Below, piece by piece: positions 34,838 to 47,446 of a stretch of DNA of 64,000 nt (position 1 is its first letter; every line of letters starts with the position of its first letter). The notes under the pieces are model-generated. The model saw nothing but the letters and a program-made list of their open reading frames with translations. It did not search any database and was not told the origin of the DNA. Source of the DNA: Bretschneidera sinensis (lineage: Eukaryota; Streptophyta; Magnoliopsida; Brassicales; Akaniaceae); the NCBI GenBank assembly GCA_023935145.1, contig CM043699.1, positions 127,358,536 through 127,422,535 of the forward strand, read 5' to 3'. A program made the position numbers and the translations under genes.

Positions 34838-36273
34838 CATGCACCGTAGAAGATCCCAAGGGAGAAATCTAGTGCCAACAATAGACAACATCCATAGGCT
34901 AAGGGAGACGTTACATCCTACGGAAGAAGAAGAAAAGGTTGAGGGAATAGAAAAAGAGGAGCCTGAAAGAATGGAAGGAGCTGAAAGACAAATTATGATG
35001 AAGGAGTATGCAAGGCCGATCATCGGCACTTCCACATCTTGCATCCAATTGAGGGAAGCTGCACGAAATTATGGATAAAAAATATCCACTTTAGCATGCT
35101 CCTTTCATTCTGCGGAATTCCAAATGAAGACCCATTAACCTTCATAAGGGATTTCTATGCAACAGTGCAGACTTTTCCTCTACAGGGGCTGAATGAGGAT
35201 CAATTCAAGATGAGATGCTTTCCCTACACATTAAAAGTGTGGTTGATGACTCTTCCACCCAGTTCTTTGACTACATGGGAAGCAGTCTACAATCAGTTCA
35301 TGAACAAATTCTACTCCCACAAGAAGACCACTGAGTTGAGAATTAAGATTGCCACGTTTTCACAAATGGACGGAGAATCCTTCCATGAAGCATGGGACAG
35401 GTTCAAGATGCTTCTAATCCATTGTCCCCACCATCATTAACCATTGCAGCTAAAAAATCAATTCTTCTATGATGTAGTGACACAACAATGTTAATATACG
35501 GTTAATAAAGCTGCTAGTGGAGCCATGGGAGAAAAGACTGCTGAGGAGACATGCGAGCTACATAAGATGTTGGGTGCTAATTCCAAACAAAAAAGTTTAA
35601 AAAGAAAGAGAGTTAGGGTTAATGAATTGAGCTCTAACAACGATATGGCAATGCAACTTACAGAGTTTACCAAACAAGTCAAACTTCTCACTACCACAAA
35701 CACGCCCAATCATGAGGTATGTGGAGTTTGTGGGATTTTTGGTCATGGTGCTAACACTTGTTCATTGTTTTATGAATCTTATGTAGGAAATGAACAAGAA
35801 CAAGTTAATTCAATGGAGTCTTACCAACTAGGCTGAGGAATGATCTATATTCTAACACCTACAACCCTAGGTGGAGAAATCATCCCAATTTCTCCTGGAA
35901 GACTAACAACACTCCGTCATATGCTCAAAGTTCAAAACCAGTTCAATATCAAAACCAAGTTGCACCACCCAAGCAGCCTAGAAATCCAACTTTGGAGGAG
36001 AACTTAAGTGCTTTTATTCAAGTTAGCAAAGAGACCCATGAAAGACATAACCAAAGGTTGGATTCTGTAGAGGCATCAATGAAAAGGGTGGAAGTACAAG
36101 TTGGGCAACTTGCGGAACAATTGCAAGTACATCAAAAAGGGAAGTTGCCTAGCCAACCTGAGCAAGCAAAGGCTATCATAATGCTGGGAAGTGGTAAAAT
36201 TCTTAACAATAATTCTGATGATAAAATTTCTTATGATTTCCACGTGATTCAAGAAAATCAATTGAGAAGCTAA
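34838..36273 (+). pseudogene. G1: gag
   Basis: Starts MHRRRSQGRNLVPT, with an acidic stretch (EEEEKVEGIEKEEPERMEG). A shift near 35040 moves to the frame with FCGIPNEDPLTFIRDFYATV, KVWLMTLPPSSLTTWEAV and FNKFYSHKKT-like capsid, the usual gypsy gag core. Stops at about 35438 and 35490 separate this from the nucleocapsid with CCHC knuckle CGVCGIFGHGANTC (about 35719-35760). YNPRWRNHPNFSW and a basic/coiled segment RVEVQVGQLAEQL follow. Length and layout are normal for the family apart from breaks. Confidence 0.88.
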
Positions 36274-36399
36274 AGAAGCATGACATTCCTAAAGGAAATC
36301 CAACTGAAGATCCACAATCTTCTCAAACATCTAAGGAGTGCAAGGAGAATGAGCCATCTTCCTTCACGACACTATACAAGGCGACCAAGCCTTACAGGC

Positions 36400-37100
36400 C
36401 TCTTATTGCTTATCCAAGCCGTCTGAAAGATGTTAAACAGGATAAGCAATTTTTTGATATTTTTGGCATGCTTTCTAAAGTGAAGATTAATTTTCCTCTT
36501 ATGGATGTTATCAGGAATGTGCCATCATATGTGAAATTCTTTAAGGAACTTAACACCAAAAAAAGGAAATATAAGAAGAATGAGAAAGTGATGGTGTTAG
36601 AAGTTGCTAGTACGGTGCTCCAACAAAGCTTGACACCTAAGCTGAGAGATCCCGAAAGTTTCATCATCAACATCACAATGGGAAACAAGAAGGTCGCCAA
36701 AGCAATGCTAGACTTAGGAGCAAGTATAAATCTCATGCCATATTTGATATATTTGCAACTAGGTTTAGGGGAGCTTAAGTCAACAACTATGTCCCTTTAA
36801 CTCGCTGACAAGTTAGTTAAATATCTTAAGGGAATTGTTGAGGATATATTGGTGCAGGTAGACAAAGTGATTGTGCCTGTGGATTTTGTGGTATTAGAGA
36901 TGGAAGGAACCCCATCTAAGGACAAGGAGCACACAATTCTTTTTGGTAGACCATTTATGGCCACAACCAAGACTATTATTGATGTCTATAATGGGAGGTT
37001 AACGATGGCAGTCTTGGGAGAGACTGTACAATTTAAAGTGTTTGATTCTCTAACCACTCTTTCTTCTATTTCTACTAACGATGAGTGTTTTTTTTATTGA
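36400..37100 (+). pseudogene. G1: aspartic protease
   Basis: The region KDPESF-like/RDPESFIINITMG leads to the active-site motif AMLDLGASINLMP (about 36703-36741), a DLGAS variant typical of Athila-type proteases, then GELKSTTMSL, a stop at 36798 and the flap-like VDKVIVPVDFVVLEM and ILFGRPFMATT segments. The catalytic Asp is present. A second stop follows at 37098. Confidence 0.85.
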
Positions 37101-38523
37101 TGGTGTGGACTCATTTGTTTATGACACTTATTTGCAAACAGAAATAGAGGACAAGCTTGAAGTTTCTCTTACAATTGAGAGAGTAGCGAAAACACTAGAA
37201 AAGGAGACTAAAAGGTATCATGAGATGTTAGATAGTGCAATACCAGTGTCACCCCAAGTAGAGTCTAGCAAACCTTTAGAATTGCCAAGTTCCCTACCTA
37301 GGGAAGATCCTCCACCTAAGCTTGAACTTAAAGAGTTACCTAAGCATCTTAAGTACGTATTTTTGGGAGAGGGAGACACATATCCTGTGATTATTTCATC
37401 TACTTTGACCCAAACCCAAGAGGAGAGAGTTGTGAAGGAGCTTAGTAGACTTAGAAGAGCCATAGGATGGAGTATAAGTGACATAAGGGGTATTAGTCCT
37501 ACTATATGTATACATAAGATCATTTTAGAGGACGGTGCTAAACCTATGAGAGAAGCTTAAAGGAGACTAAACCCTAACCTACAAGAGGTAGTGAAGAAAG
37601 AAATTTTAAAACTTCTAGATGCAAGAGTTATCTACCATATTTCAAATAGTAGATGGGTTAGTCCAATTTATGTTGTGCCTAAAAAGTCTGGGATTATAGT
37701 GGTGCAAACTGAGAAGAATGAGCTAGTGCCCACTAAGATGACTACAGGATAGAGAATGTGCATTAATTATAGGAAACTAAACTCAGCTACTAGAAAGGAT
37801 CATTTTCCACTTCATTTTATTGATCAGATGTTGAAAAGACTAGCAGGGCATGATTTTTATTATTTTCTTGATGGTTTTTTAGGTTATTATCAAGTGCCGA
37901 TTGCACCGAAGGATTAAGAGAATACAACATTCACCTACCCATTTAGGACATTTGCCTTTAAGAGGATGTCGTTTGGCCTATCAAATACTCCAGCCACATT
38001 TCAAAGATACATGATGTCAATCTTCTTAGATATGGTGGAGAAATTCATTGAGGTATTTATGGACGATTTTTTAGTTTTTGGAACCTCATTTGATAACTGT
38101 TTGCATAATTTAATTTTGGTACTTGAAAGATGCATTGAGTGTAATTTAACACTCAATTGGGAGAAAAGCCATTTTATGGTACAATAGGGCATTGTATTAG
38201 GGCATGTGATTTTTGGTAAAGATATTAAAGTAGATAAGGCTAAAATTGATTTGATTACTAAATTGCCACTTTCGTCTTCGGTTAAGGGGATTAAGAGTTT
38301 TTTAGGACACGCAGGTTTCTATAGGAGATTTATCAAAGATTTTTCTAAGATAAGTCGCCTATTATGTAATTTGTTGTCTAAAGATGTTCATTTTACGTTT
38401 GATGATGATTGCCTTATCACCTTTAATGCTTTGAAAGAAAAGTTGACATCGGTACCTATTATCATGGCACCTAACTGGTCAGTTCCTTTTGAGATTATGT
38501 GTGATGCATCTGATATGCTATAG
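37101..38523 (+). pseudogene. G1: reverse transcriptase
   Basis: N-terminal linker (ELKELPKHLKYVFLGEGDTYP) is followed by RT blocks: CINYRKLNSATRKDHFPL (about 37760), FYYFLDGFLGYYQ, FAFKRMSFGLSNTPATFQR, and the catalytic FMDDFLVFG (38056-38082) with both Asp present; F for Y at the first position is common in Athila. The connection domain GHAGFYRRFIKDFSKI follows. Stops at about 37558, 37750, 37916, 38185 and 38521 break the frame. Confidence 0.9.
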
Positions 38524-38531
38524 GGGCTGTT

Positions 38532-38870
38532 TTGGGGCAACGAGTGGATAAGCGTTCACATGTGATCTACTATGCTAGTAGAACACTTAATGATTCCCAA
38601 CTCAACTATTCCACCACGGAAAAAGAGTTTTTGGATGTTGTGTTTGCATTAGACAAGTCCAGGACTTACATGGTAGGGTCTAAGATCATTGTGCATTCGG
38701 ATCATGCGACATTGAGACACTTATTAACTAAGCTGAATGCTAAGCCAAAACTAATTCGGTGGGTCTTGCTTTTGCAAGAATTTGACTTAGAAATAAAGAA
38801 TAAGAAGGGTAGTGAGAATGTTGTTGCAGATCACCTTTCTAGGTTAATTTCGGACTTTGATTCACATAAG
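38532..38870 (+). pseudogene. G1: RNase H
   Basis: [28 protein letters not shown]-like core and [11 protein letters not shown], ending [10 protein letters not shown] at the tether to integrase. It is continuous with the following integrase in one 371-codon open frame, the longest intact piece of the element. A stop at 38521 separates it from RT. Confidence 0.88.
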
Positions 38871-40121
38871 CAAGAAGAAGATAAGAAAATTATTGACACT
38901 TTTCCCGATGAACAATTATTTGCTATAAGTCAAGAGCCATGGTATACTAATATTGTAAATTATCTTGCTTGTGGTGTCTTGCGACCTAACCTCTCTTTTC
39001 AAGAAAAGAAGAGATTCTTGTCTTCTTATAGGAGTTACTTTTGGGATGAACTTTATTTGTTCAAATTTGGTCAAGATCAAATCATTCGGAGATGTGTACC
39101 CGAGGTTGAGCATGAGAGCATTCTTTCTTTTTACCACGAACTTCATTGTGGGCGTCACTTTGGAGGTAAGAAAATGACCCTCAAGGTATTGCAATCTAGA
39201 TTTTATTGGCCAACTCTCTTTAAAGATGCTCATAAGTTTTGTATGTGTTGTGACCAATGTCAAAGGACTGGTAGTATTGGAAAGAAAAATGAGATGCCTT
39301 TGACTAACAATCTTGTCATTGAATTATTTGATGTCTGGGGAATTGATTTCATGGGTCTTTTTCCGCCTTCACTTGGATATGAATATATATTAGTTGTAGT
39401 TGATTATGTGTCCAAATGGGTTGAGGCTATGCCAACCCGAACCAATAATGCTAACTGTGTTGTGAAATTTTTTAAGGATGTGATATTTAGCAGGTTTGGG
39501 ACACCGAGGACCATAATCAGTGATGGAGGAACCCATTTTTGCAATAAACTCTGTGATGGGTTGTTGAAGAAGTATAGCATCACACACAAGGTAGGGACTT
39601 CATATCAACCACAAACTTCGGGTCAAGTTGAGGTAAGCAATCGATAAATCAAGGGCATTCTAGAAAAGATGGTGCGACCATCACGAAAGAACTGGGCAAC
39701 CAAGCTTAATGATGCATTGTGGGCATATTGCACGGCGTACGAGACACCCATTTGGATGAGCCTCTATCTGTTGGTTCGTGATGAAGCCTATGAGAATGCA
39801 AAGATCTACAAAGAACGCACTAAGTGTTACCATGACCAAGGCTCTATCTGTAAGTCTCTTTATCCTAGAATGAAAGTTCTTTTGTTTAACTCTCATTTCA
39901 AATTATTTCCAGGAAAATTGAAGTCAAGATGGTACGGACCATTTTCAGTAGTCAAAGTTTTTTCTCATGGAGCGGTAGAGTTGCTGAACCCGAAGACTCA
40001 AGTGACATTCAAGGTCAACGGGCATCGTGTGAAGACTTACTTGGAAGAAGTCCATGAGAAGGGGGTTGTTGAGTGCATTAAGGTGCACAATCCTGAATAC
40101 GTTCAACCAATGTCTTGCTAA
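38871..40121 (+). pseudogene. G1: integrase
   Basis: HHCC zinc domain ([16 protein letters not shown] ... [10 protein letters not shown], about 39130-39270), then the core with Asp in WGIDFMG (about 39340), Asp in IISDGGTHF (about 39515) and Glu in GQVEVSNR (about 39620). A TAA at 39645 interrupts just after the catalytic Glu. The C-terminal part resumes ([28 protein letters not shown]) to a stop at 40119. No chromodomain is visible. Confidence 0.9.
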
Positions 40122-40791
40122 GACATTAAAGAAAGTGCTTGGTGGGAGGCAACCCACCCATTTGATAGAGTATGTTTTCTTTTCTTTAATTTTCATTGTT
40201 CCCTTCGAAATGTTTTTCTAAACGTGTGTTTGATTTCATACATTGAGGACAATGTTTAGTTTAGGTTTGGGGGTACAATTAGAACTTGTTGAGACAAAAT
40301 TTCCATGCTACAATTTGTTTTATGGTTTGTAATCAAGTCTTTTATGCACGTTGAGTTTAGTTTCTTTAACACTGACAAGTTGTTATGAGGATTGATGCAT
40401 ATTCATATTTCATAAATCGTGCTATTGATGTTGAAACTGAGATGAACCTAGATCTAATGGTTGAGAATCAAATAGTGGAGATTTCCTACTGAGTTATTTG
40501 AGCCATAAGCGTTTTATTATGAGAGTTAGTTTCTTGGTACTCTTAAACACTTTTCGTTATAACCTTAATTGTTAGATGATCTTTATAGGTTTTGCATTGA
40601 ATGCTAGGATTATATAACTCACTTGAAGTATCATGTTGTGCATTCTTATTATTTTAGTTGAATGACTTGAGTAAGAAGTTTGAGTATATGTCTATCATTA
40701 TACGCCCTAGTTGCCACTGTCTCTAAAGAAAGATCCAAATTCCTATTAAAAAAAAGTAAGTAAAAAAATAAATTAAAAAAATAAAAAAAGA

Positions 40792-40860
<69 letters not shown>

Positions 40861-41536
40861 AAACATATCAAAAAGAGATTTGGTTAGACAAGAAAGAGGA
40901 CTAAGATATTTCAAGGGTATTGAAGTCACTCTTATAAAGAGTTGAATATAAAGAGCTTTGGTGTAAATCAGGTTTGGCTAGCCACACCCATCTATGCAGA
41001 GGTTCATACTCAATATGTTTTGCTTGAGGTGTTTGACTAGGATATGATATAGGCGATGTGATAGCTTTGCAATCCTAACATTTGATTCCTTTCATGAGAT
41101 CTATTTTGTGAACATATAAGCATTCTTTGATGATATCTATATCCATATGCGAATTTATATTTGAAATTTCTTGTTTTCATAACTTCTATTCGCATATGTT
41201 TAATGAGTGTTTGAAACCTAGGTTCGGTATGCTTAATGAGTGAATCCTGTGAGGCCTAGAATCGAAGTGAATTCAGATTCTTGACGTTAGGTTTGGGGGT
41301 AATTGACGTGAGGTATTTTGAGCATTGGAATATGGATGTGCGATGTGTACTTGATTTGAGTAATGAAATGTGAAGTGTTAAGACTATGAACATAATTGTG
41401 CATAAGATATCTAGATATGAGTCATAATAAGAATTAAGGCGTGAAGGTTTTGTTGATTTAAGTTTTTTGGTTTGTTTTGTTTATGTTTTCTTTTAGTTTT
41501 GCTTGAGGACTAGCAAAATCTAGGTTTGGGGGTATT
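40122..41536 (+). repeat. G1: non-coding 3' region with repeated PPT-like tracts
   Basis: No env-like ORF. Three copies of TAGGTTTGGGGGT(A) occur at about 40263, 41287 and 41521; the last abuts the 3' LTR and is the polypurine tract. A (TA)n(TG)n microsatellite lies at 40793-40858. The ORF over it is composition only. Confidence 0.8.
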
Positions 41537-42984
41537 TGATGAACTAATATTTGTCCTAGTATTTTGTATGTTTTTCAAGTATTTATTTATATGTTTAGCT
41601 TAGGAATTTGTTACTTTTAGTTGTTTTTCGTTGTTTTTCGTTGTTTCAGAGGTTCACAAGCATTTGGAAATGAGTTTCACTAAATTACCATAATTGCCCA
41701 TACAGATCAGTCATTTTTGCGGATTAAACTGTATTGATTCAGAAAGAACCATAAAATGAAACATATATTCTTGGAAAGATCCGGATGTCTATTTTCTGGA
41801 GAATTTTATGGCTCGTAAATATACTTTTTCTAGAGAAAGTTGTGGTAGTTTTAGTAGACAAAGATCAGGCAGAATCGGGCCTGGACAGCAACAGAACCGG
41901 GCCTAGACAACAGTAGAAGCACATAGCCTGAACAGAAAACCTAGAGTGACTTTTTTGTCTACAAAGCCATCTCCATACAGCTATATATAGGAATTTTTAG
42001 ACTCAGAGAACGTAGTTCTGGAAGAGACGACGTCAGTTCTTGGAGAGATATTATCAAGAGGAGTTTTGGGAGATTGAAAGAGGAGACGGTTTCTTTTATC
42101 AGGACGGCTTATCAAGAGATTGAAGACGATGATCAATTGCTTCAAGACTTTGAGGATTCATCTTGTAATTCAGGAATAAATTATATCTTTGCTCCTTTTG
42201 TCCTTCAATATGCTTGTATCCCTAGTATTTGAATTTTGTGATTGGGATTTAAACATGAGCGACTGAACGCATTATTGGGCGTTTGGCTTAGCTACCTTGA
42301 TTGTTTTGGATATTTTGGTGGATTTAGTTTTATGAAATTTTCCAGATTATTTCTTATTCAATATTCTTCATACCTTTGATTCTTGCTTGTGGATTGGCCA
42401 TCTATTATTGATAGTTAAGGTTAATATTTAAGATTAGGTTGAGGACAAATTATCTAGACCTAATTAAGCTTTCTTGAATAGGAATTTAAATCAGGATTGA
42501 AATCAAATTGTGATTTAGGTGGTTGCATTTTCCTTATACTTAATTTAACTAATTAATTGATGAACACGATCCATGGAATTTAATTAATTAGTTATAAATT
42601 GAGAATAAACACGATCAATGACATTTTATAGTCTTAATGGAAATACCAATAATCTTGGATGTTGATTAATTCTTTATATTTACCAAATGTTCCAATTCAT
42701 GATTGGATAGCAAGTTAAACTCCCAATTGTTCTCATTGATTATACTCATCTCTTTATAATTCGTGTTGTTTAATTTACTTAATTATTTCTATTTCAATTT
42801 TCTCTTCACCAATCTTTTAATTAGAGTGTTTAGGATTAAATTTCAGAGTTTGTTTTAGAAATTTTAAGAAAATAATTTAAGATTTAAACCACTGCAATTC
42901 CTTGAGAGATCGACCTCGAGAGTAAACTCATCGCAGTACTATTTGTGATTCGTGTACTTGCGAGCATTTAAAATTTTTACATCA
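41537..42984 (+). repeat. G1: 3' LTR
   Basis: 1448 bp, TGATGAACTAATATTTG to TTACATCA. It is similar to the 5' LTR throughout but lacks its 186-bp duplication. It carries its own small duplication, two copies of 'cgggcctggacagcaacaga' type at 41877-41915, just upstream of TATA (about 41984). Confidence 0.92.
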
Positions 42985-43573
42985 ATAAGAACCATCTAAA
43001 TGGTAGACTTTATGATGTGAACCTCATTACGAGGTAATTATGAGATAATTGATGGTCTTAAGGTGAACCAATATATAAAAAGAAGAGATTGATAGAGAAT
43101 GAGACTTATGATATGTGTAGTGATAGTAAAATGCTATTATCAAGTTATGTGAGAAATATTTGATTAAATATTGAAAGACCATTTATACAAATGGAGTACT
43201 TCTTGTAAATTTAATTCATTGAGCTTGTGAAGCTCATCCCTCATTGTATAATGATTTCAGGTAGCAGACATGACAAATAGTTTGGTGAGTTGAGGCTCAG
43301 ATGAAATCATTATCTGTAAGCCCCGTACGTGTCCACATCCTCAGACTAATGAGAAAATAAAATAAAAATTTATTTGTAAATATTCATGCATTTTACGTTT
43401 ATATAATGTTTAAGTCAAGATCAGAATGATGTATCTCCCCTATTGAGGGTTGAGGATTGATGTAAAAATTTCTGTTGATGTTATTTTTTTATTGTTGCAT
43501 ATGTGTCGTGCTAAGATTTTCAAAATGTGATGACACCGTCTCGGGGGTGGCCAACCAAGGATTGGTCATTACA

Positions 43574-45937
43574 AGAGGGGAGAGAAGTTCCAGCATTTTT
43601 ATTAGATTCTTCTAGAAAGAGGGCTCGGCTGAGAATGGAGGGGGAAAAGAGATAAAATAGGAAAAAAAAAAAGAGAAGGAGAAAGAGAGGAACAAGGACA
43701 GGAAAAATGAGGAAGAAAGATGGAAATCTTTGAAAAATGTAAGGTAAGAATCTTACCTATCTTTCTTGTTTAATCTTGCACGATAATTAGTTAAGATTTT
43801 TAGTTGAAAGTTTGAGAATCAAAGTGTTCTTCAGAAGAGTTTGACAAAAAAAAATGGGGTTTTAACTAAAAATGTTGATTTGAAGGTTTTGAACTTGATT
43901 TCTCTTTGTGGGTTATGTAAAGAATCAATCTTTAACTCCTAAAATCTTATGTTTTAAGAGATTTATAAGTTTTATAGAGAATCAAAGAAGTTTTGAGGAA
44001 GAAAATGAAGATTCTTTTCGTGGGTTTTGGTGTTGCAACTAGTAGACAGTCGACTGTGTTGAACAGATAGTCGACTATCATCTGGGCAAAAAGCTTAGGG
44101 CTTGAGGATAGTCGACTGTCCATTTTGTACAGTCGACTGTCAGAGCAACCTGAAACTCTCTGGACCTTGGACAGTCGACTGTCCATTTAGATAGACAGTT
44201 GCGGATCCCTGTTTCACTTAAAAACAATAGTTTTTCCATAACCTTTTGAACCCTAAACCTTTTTAGAACGAATTAATGATACTTTTGGGACAAAACATGA
44301 ACTTTATAATTTAAGAAAACTACTTTGTTTATTTGAATTTCTAAGAACAAGATTTTCGAAAATATTTGAATAAAAAGAGAGTTTTGTTGTACTTTAAAAA
44401 CCTAGTTTCTTTCTTAGTAATTATACTTGGTTAATTTGAAATTTGTTATCCATTAGGTGTAGTGAAAAGCCACTTTAGAGACACATAGGTATTTCGGATT
44501 AAAAGTTGATTCGAGAGGTAAGTACGGCCTATCCTTTAATAAGCGTATTTAATGTTTGTAAATTAAGTAAGTAGAATAAAAATATAATATATCTTAGAAA
44601 TTTTAAACCCTAGAAATTTATGAAGAATAAATATATGAGCTTTGATATGAAAATAGTAAGAGTTAATGTTGTGGAAAATAGTTATAGGTGGAGAAAAGAT
44701 TGTATAAGATATAAGCTCAGTGATGAGTCAAGTTGTGATGTTCAGAAATTATAATGTATATGATTGTGATAAATGTGCTTGGTTGAATTGATGTGAATGA
44801 TTGATAATTGTTTGCATGTAAATCACTTCATGCATTTTACATTATAACCTTGTTTGACGATAAGCTATTGAGGGGCGAGTGATGGCTGAAGCCGGTAGGT
44901 CCCTTCCCACAAGGAGTGTAAGGGTACTGAATGGATATTGGATGAATAGGACCCGACTCGGATCAAAGGGGGTTTCAAAGATTTGATATGATTATATAAT
45001 GATTGGACATACCGCTACGTGGGGAGATGTCCTCATAATGATGATATTAGTCTAGCGAGGGGCAATGATTTGTTTGTGCATTGCATCATATGGCATGACA
45101 TTGCATTTCATGGACACATTATGAGGATTAGCCTATGATGGGTGTGTTTTGTAATTGGCTATGAGGGGCGTGTGATAAAATTGGCCCATGCAGGGCCTGT
45201 GATGATGTGATATGCTTGGCTCAAAGGAAAGCATGATTGTGGTTATGGGAATGTAAAAGTGTTGAGATGAAACCTTCTCTGTATGCTTTGGCATTGTGTT
45301 GTCTAATTGTACTAAGAGTTGTTTATAGTATGTGAATTAAGAAAATCTATGAACCCTAGCATAAATAGATTTATGATGATATAAAAAATAAAGAGAATTA
45401 CTTGCAGGAAACTTAAAGAATTTAATTTAAGGATAATTAAAAAATATCACTTATACCTAGAAACTATAATAAATAATATGCTATAATTATAAATAAAAAG
45501 ATATTTCCTCCAATATGATTACTTCTCGTAAGGTGTGTCTCACTGAGCATTTTAGCTTACTCTTTTATTGTTTCTAACATTTCGAGTATTACTGGAGACT
45601 TGAAAGTCCAGTTGAAGAAGCCTAAGTTAAGGCTTTCATCAATGATATCCTCACCCTTGAGAGTTTTTGTTAAGAGTTTAAGTTGGGACTGAGATTAGTC
45701 ATTGTAAAAGAACATTTGTAGTGGGGGAGTTTTTTTATTAATTGTGTCTACTTAAAAATGTTGTATTGTAAATATAGTTAGTTACAAAATTTTAATTGTA
45801 TGAGTTGAAATGTTTTGATTGAATGCTTGTATTCTTGGTGCGTTATATATGTTTACATATAGGTAGGTCAGGGTGCTCGGGATCGAAAGGTGACAATACC
45901 TTCTCTGGTAAGGCCCACTTGGGGATGGGTCATTACA
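43574..45937 (+). repeat. X3 LTR, main part
   Basis: Resumes X3 right of solo LTR Z with a purine-rich leader (43574-43740). ACAGTCGACTGT-type palindromes lie at 44045-44185, and the zone matching 30236-31000 is at 44440-45300. It ends GGGTCATTACA at 45937, homologous to the X1 LTR end at 4753. Following bases 'ttttttgtatcattgc' are a decayed primer-binding site. No coding sequence; the ORF at 43947-44186 lies over the palindromes. Confidence 0.55.
44045..44185 (+). promoter_or_regulatory. X3: array of ACAGTCGACTGT palindromes
   Basis: Five copies near 44045, 44070, 44107, 44129 and 44171. Most extend the GTCGAC core to ACAGTCGACTGT, a perfect 12-bp palindrome, where SIRE carries CCAGTCGACTGG. 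I see no clear TATA box close downstream in this copy. Role inferred only by analogy with the SIRE arrays. Confidence 0.45.
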
Positions 45938-46211
45938 TTTTTTGTATCATTGCTTTAGATGTAAGGTCCTTTAGACTTAGTTGCATGGTGCTTGTTGCAT
46001 GGGGAGGTAATAGAAAGTCGATGGTGCAAGGTTAGAGAGGATGTCGCTTAGGAGTTGAAACCAGTGATGGTTTAAGAGGGGGCAATATATTTTAAGATAT
46101 AAGTTTAGTTGGTTTGTGTGTGATTGTTTTATGAAATTGATGTTGTTTGGATTGAATGATTGTACTGTGAAATCCTACAAATGATGCTTCGATGAGAATG
46201 TTTAATGAAAT
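45938..46211 (+). repeat. X3 interior, left of SIRE
   Basis: Homologous to X1 from 4754 ('gttgcatggg', 'taggagttgaaaccagtgat' against 'taggagttataaccagtatt'). Interrupted by the SIRE element; resumes at 63301. Confidence 0.6.
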
Positions 46212-47446
46212 TGTAGACTGGGGTTCCAACTTAAGAGGGGGTGAATTGAGTTTTAAAAAACTTTGGCTAATTATTTGCAAGTTTATAAAAACAGTTAAAT
46301 GCACAAGGATACAAAAAATTAATGTGCTTTAAGTAAAAGAGTTTAAGGAAGAGAAAGTGAAAACTCAGTTTATAATGGTTCGGCAATATCATATTCCTTT
46401 TGACCCTACGTTCACTCTCTTCAAGGAACCTTCTTGAAGTGATCCACTAAAACTTTTAGTCGTACAACTTCACGGGTGTTGTACAAACCTTACAACCAAT
46501 CCCTTCCTCTCGGAAGCTATTGCCTTCCTTGCTGAAGCTAATCCCTTCCTCGCAGAAGCTTATAAAGAAGTATTTAATTCTAAACACTCTAAGAGTTATT
46601 ACAACTCCTTCCCCTTTACAATAAATGTGAATTTTTGTAAAGTAAATGGTAGAGAGATAGCAATGAATGCTTTTACAAATTAACAATACCTCTCTTTCAA
46701 GAAAAATCTTGAAGAATGGCTCAACAATAAATTTTTCAAATCTTTTGAGAATTAATGAGCAAACTTATGAGTTGAATATGTAATCTTTTCCTTTTAAATG
46801 CTCATTGAAGTGGGTTTATATAGCCTTGAATCAATATAGCCGTTAGACACTGACTTGGTAGGTTTGGTGCATTAAATGCTCAAGTCCTACGTCTCAAACG
46901 GTCATATTTTCAAATTATCAGTTGACTGGGTCTTTGTATCAGTCGACTGGGTTAAGTGAGAAATCTCACTTTTAGGCTGTGGGAGAGTACCAGTCGATTG
47001 GGTCCTAAGCACCAGTCAACTAGGAACTCACTATCCCATATGCCAGTCGATTGGGTTCTCAACACTAGTCGACTGAGGATATTCTGTCCCATACCCCAGT
47101 CGACTGATACATTTGAACCAGTCGACTGGGTTGCCCTTCAACCCAGTTTTTCATGTAATAAAACTGTTTTTGACTTGGAAGTGTTTGAATTAATAGTTTT
47201 ATCAAAATTATTTTGTAAAAAGAACCATAAGACAAGCTACTTACTTGAACATAAGAGATTTATAGTTTGTTTCAATACCTTAATGCCTATTCTATATCTT
47301 CTGTCTTGTCTTGGCGTCTGATATGGGTTGAGTTCTTGGATTTTGATTATTTGCTGAAAGCTTTTATTGTTTAAACACTTAGATAAAACTGTTAGAACAA
47401 TTAGAGTAGTGTTTTGTCATTATTAAAATTAGATAAGGGTTAATAA
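46212..47446 (-). repeat. SIRE 3' LTR
   Basis: 1235 bp. Its minus-strand start reads TATTAACCC against TGTTGACCC in the 5' LTR: the terminal TG is lost by two G-to-A changes. TATA box at 46815-46822 (minus, GCTATATAAA). Eight CAGTCGACTG-type motifs lie at 46919-47131 upstream of it. A three-copy ~22-bp tandem repeat (cttcctc-c-gaagctaatcc type, 46497-46562) lies downstream in R/U5. Confidence 0.93.
46919..47131 (-). promoter_or_regulatory. SIRE U3 array of CCAGTCGACTGGG motifs
   Basis: About eight copies near 46919, 46940, 46990, 47013, 47043, 47068, 47097 and 47119, several exact for CAGTCGACTG and others with one change. The nearest is ~100 bases upstream of the TATA box. The same array is in the 5' LTR at 62795-62990. 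Confidence 0.65.

Larger units (their letters stand above)
33041..42984 (+). mobile_element. G1: complete Athila-like gypsy element, TSD ATAAG
   Basis: 9944 bp with LTRs 33041-34630 and 41537-42984, flanked by ATAAG at 33036-33040 and 42985-42989. Order: LTR, tRNA-Asp-type primer-binding site, gag, protease, RT, RNase H, integrase, 1.4-kb non-coding 3' region, polypurine tract, LTR. This is gypsy order. There is no chromodomain after integrase, and gag/protease phrases match Athila-type elements. The 3' region has no env-like ORF. Inactive: many internal stops. Confidence 0.95.
31373..43573 (+). mobile_element. Solo LTR Z, split by G1
   Basis: About 2.25 kb of LTR in two parts (31373-33040 and 42990-43573), starting TGTAATACTCG and ending GGTCATTACA. 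Flanks are GGAGG (31368-31372) and AGAGG (43574-43578), a probable TSD with one change. The right part has the 'gaagctcatccctcattg' and 'caggtagcagac' sequence common in plant gypsy LTRs. Removing G1 and its duplicated ATAAG restores a continuous LTR. Lineage (chromovirus, Tekay-like) is a guess from terminal sequence. Confidence 0.65.

Noticed and set aside
35992..36273. Coiled-coil ORF as an independent gene
   Set aside because: It is the C-terminal gag segment of G1, matched by RLEVQVGQIAKEL in Y2.
40723..40929. ORF with a His-Thr repeat
   Set aside because: Translation of the (TA)n(TG)n microsatellite.
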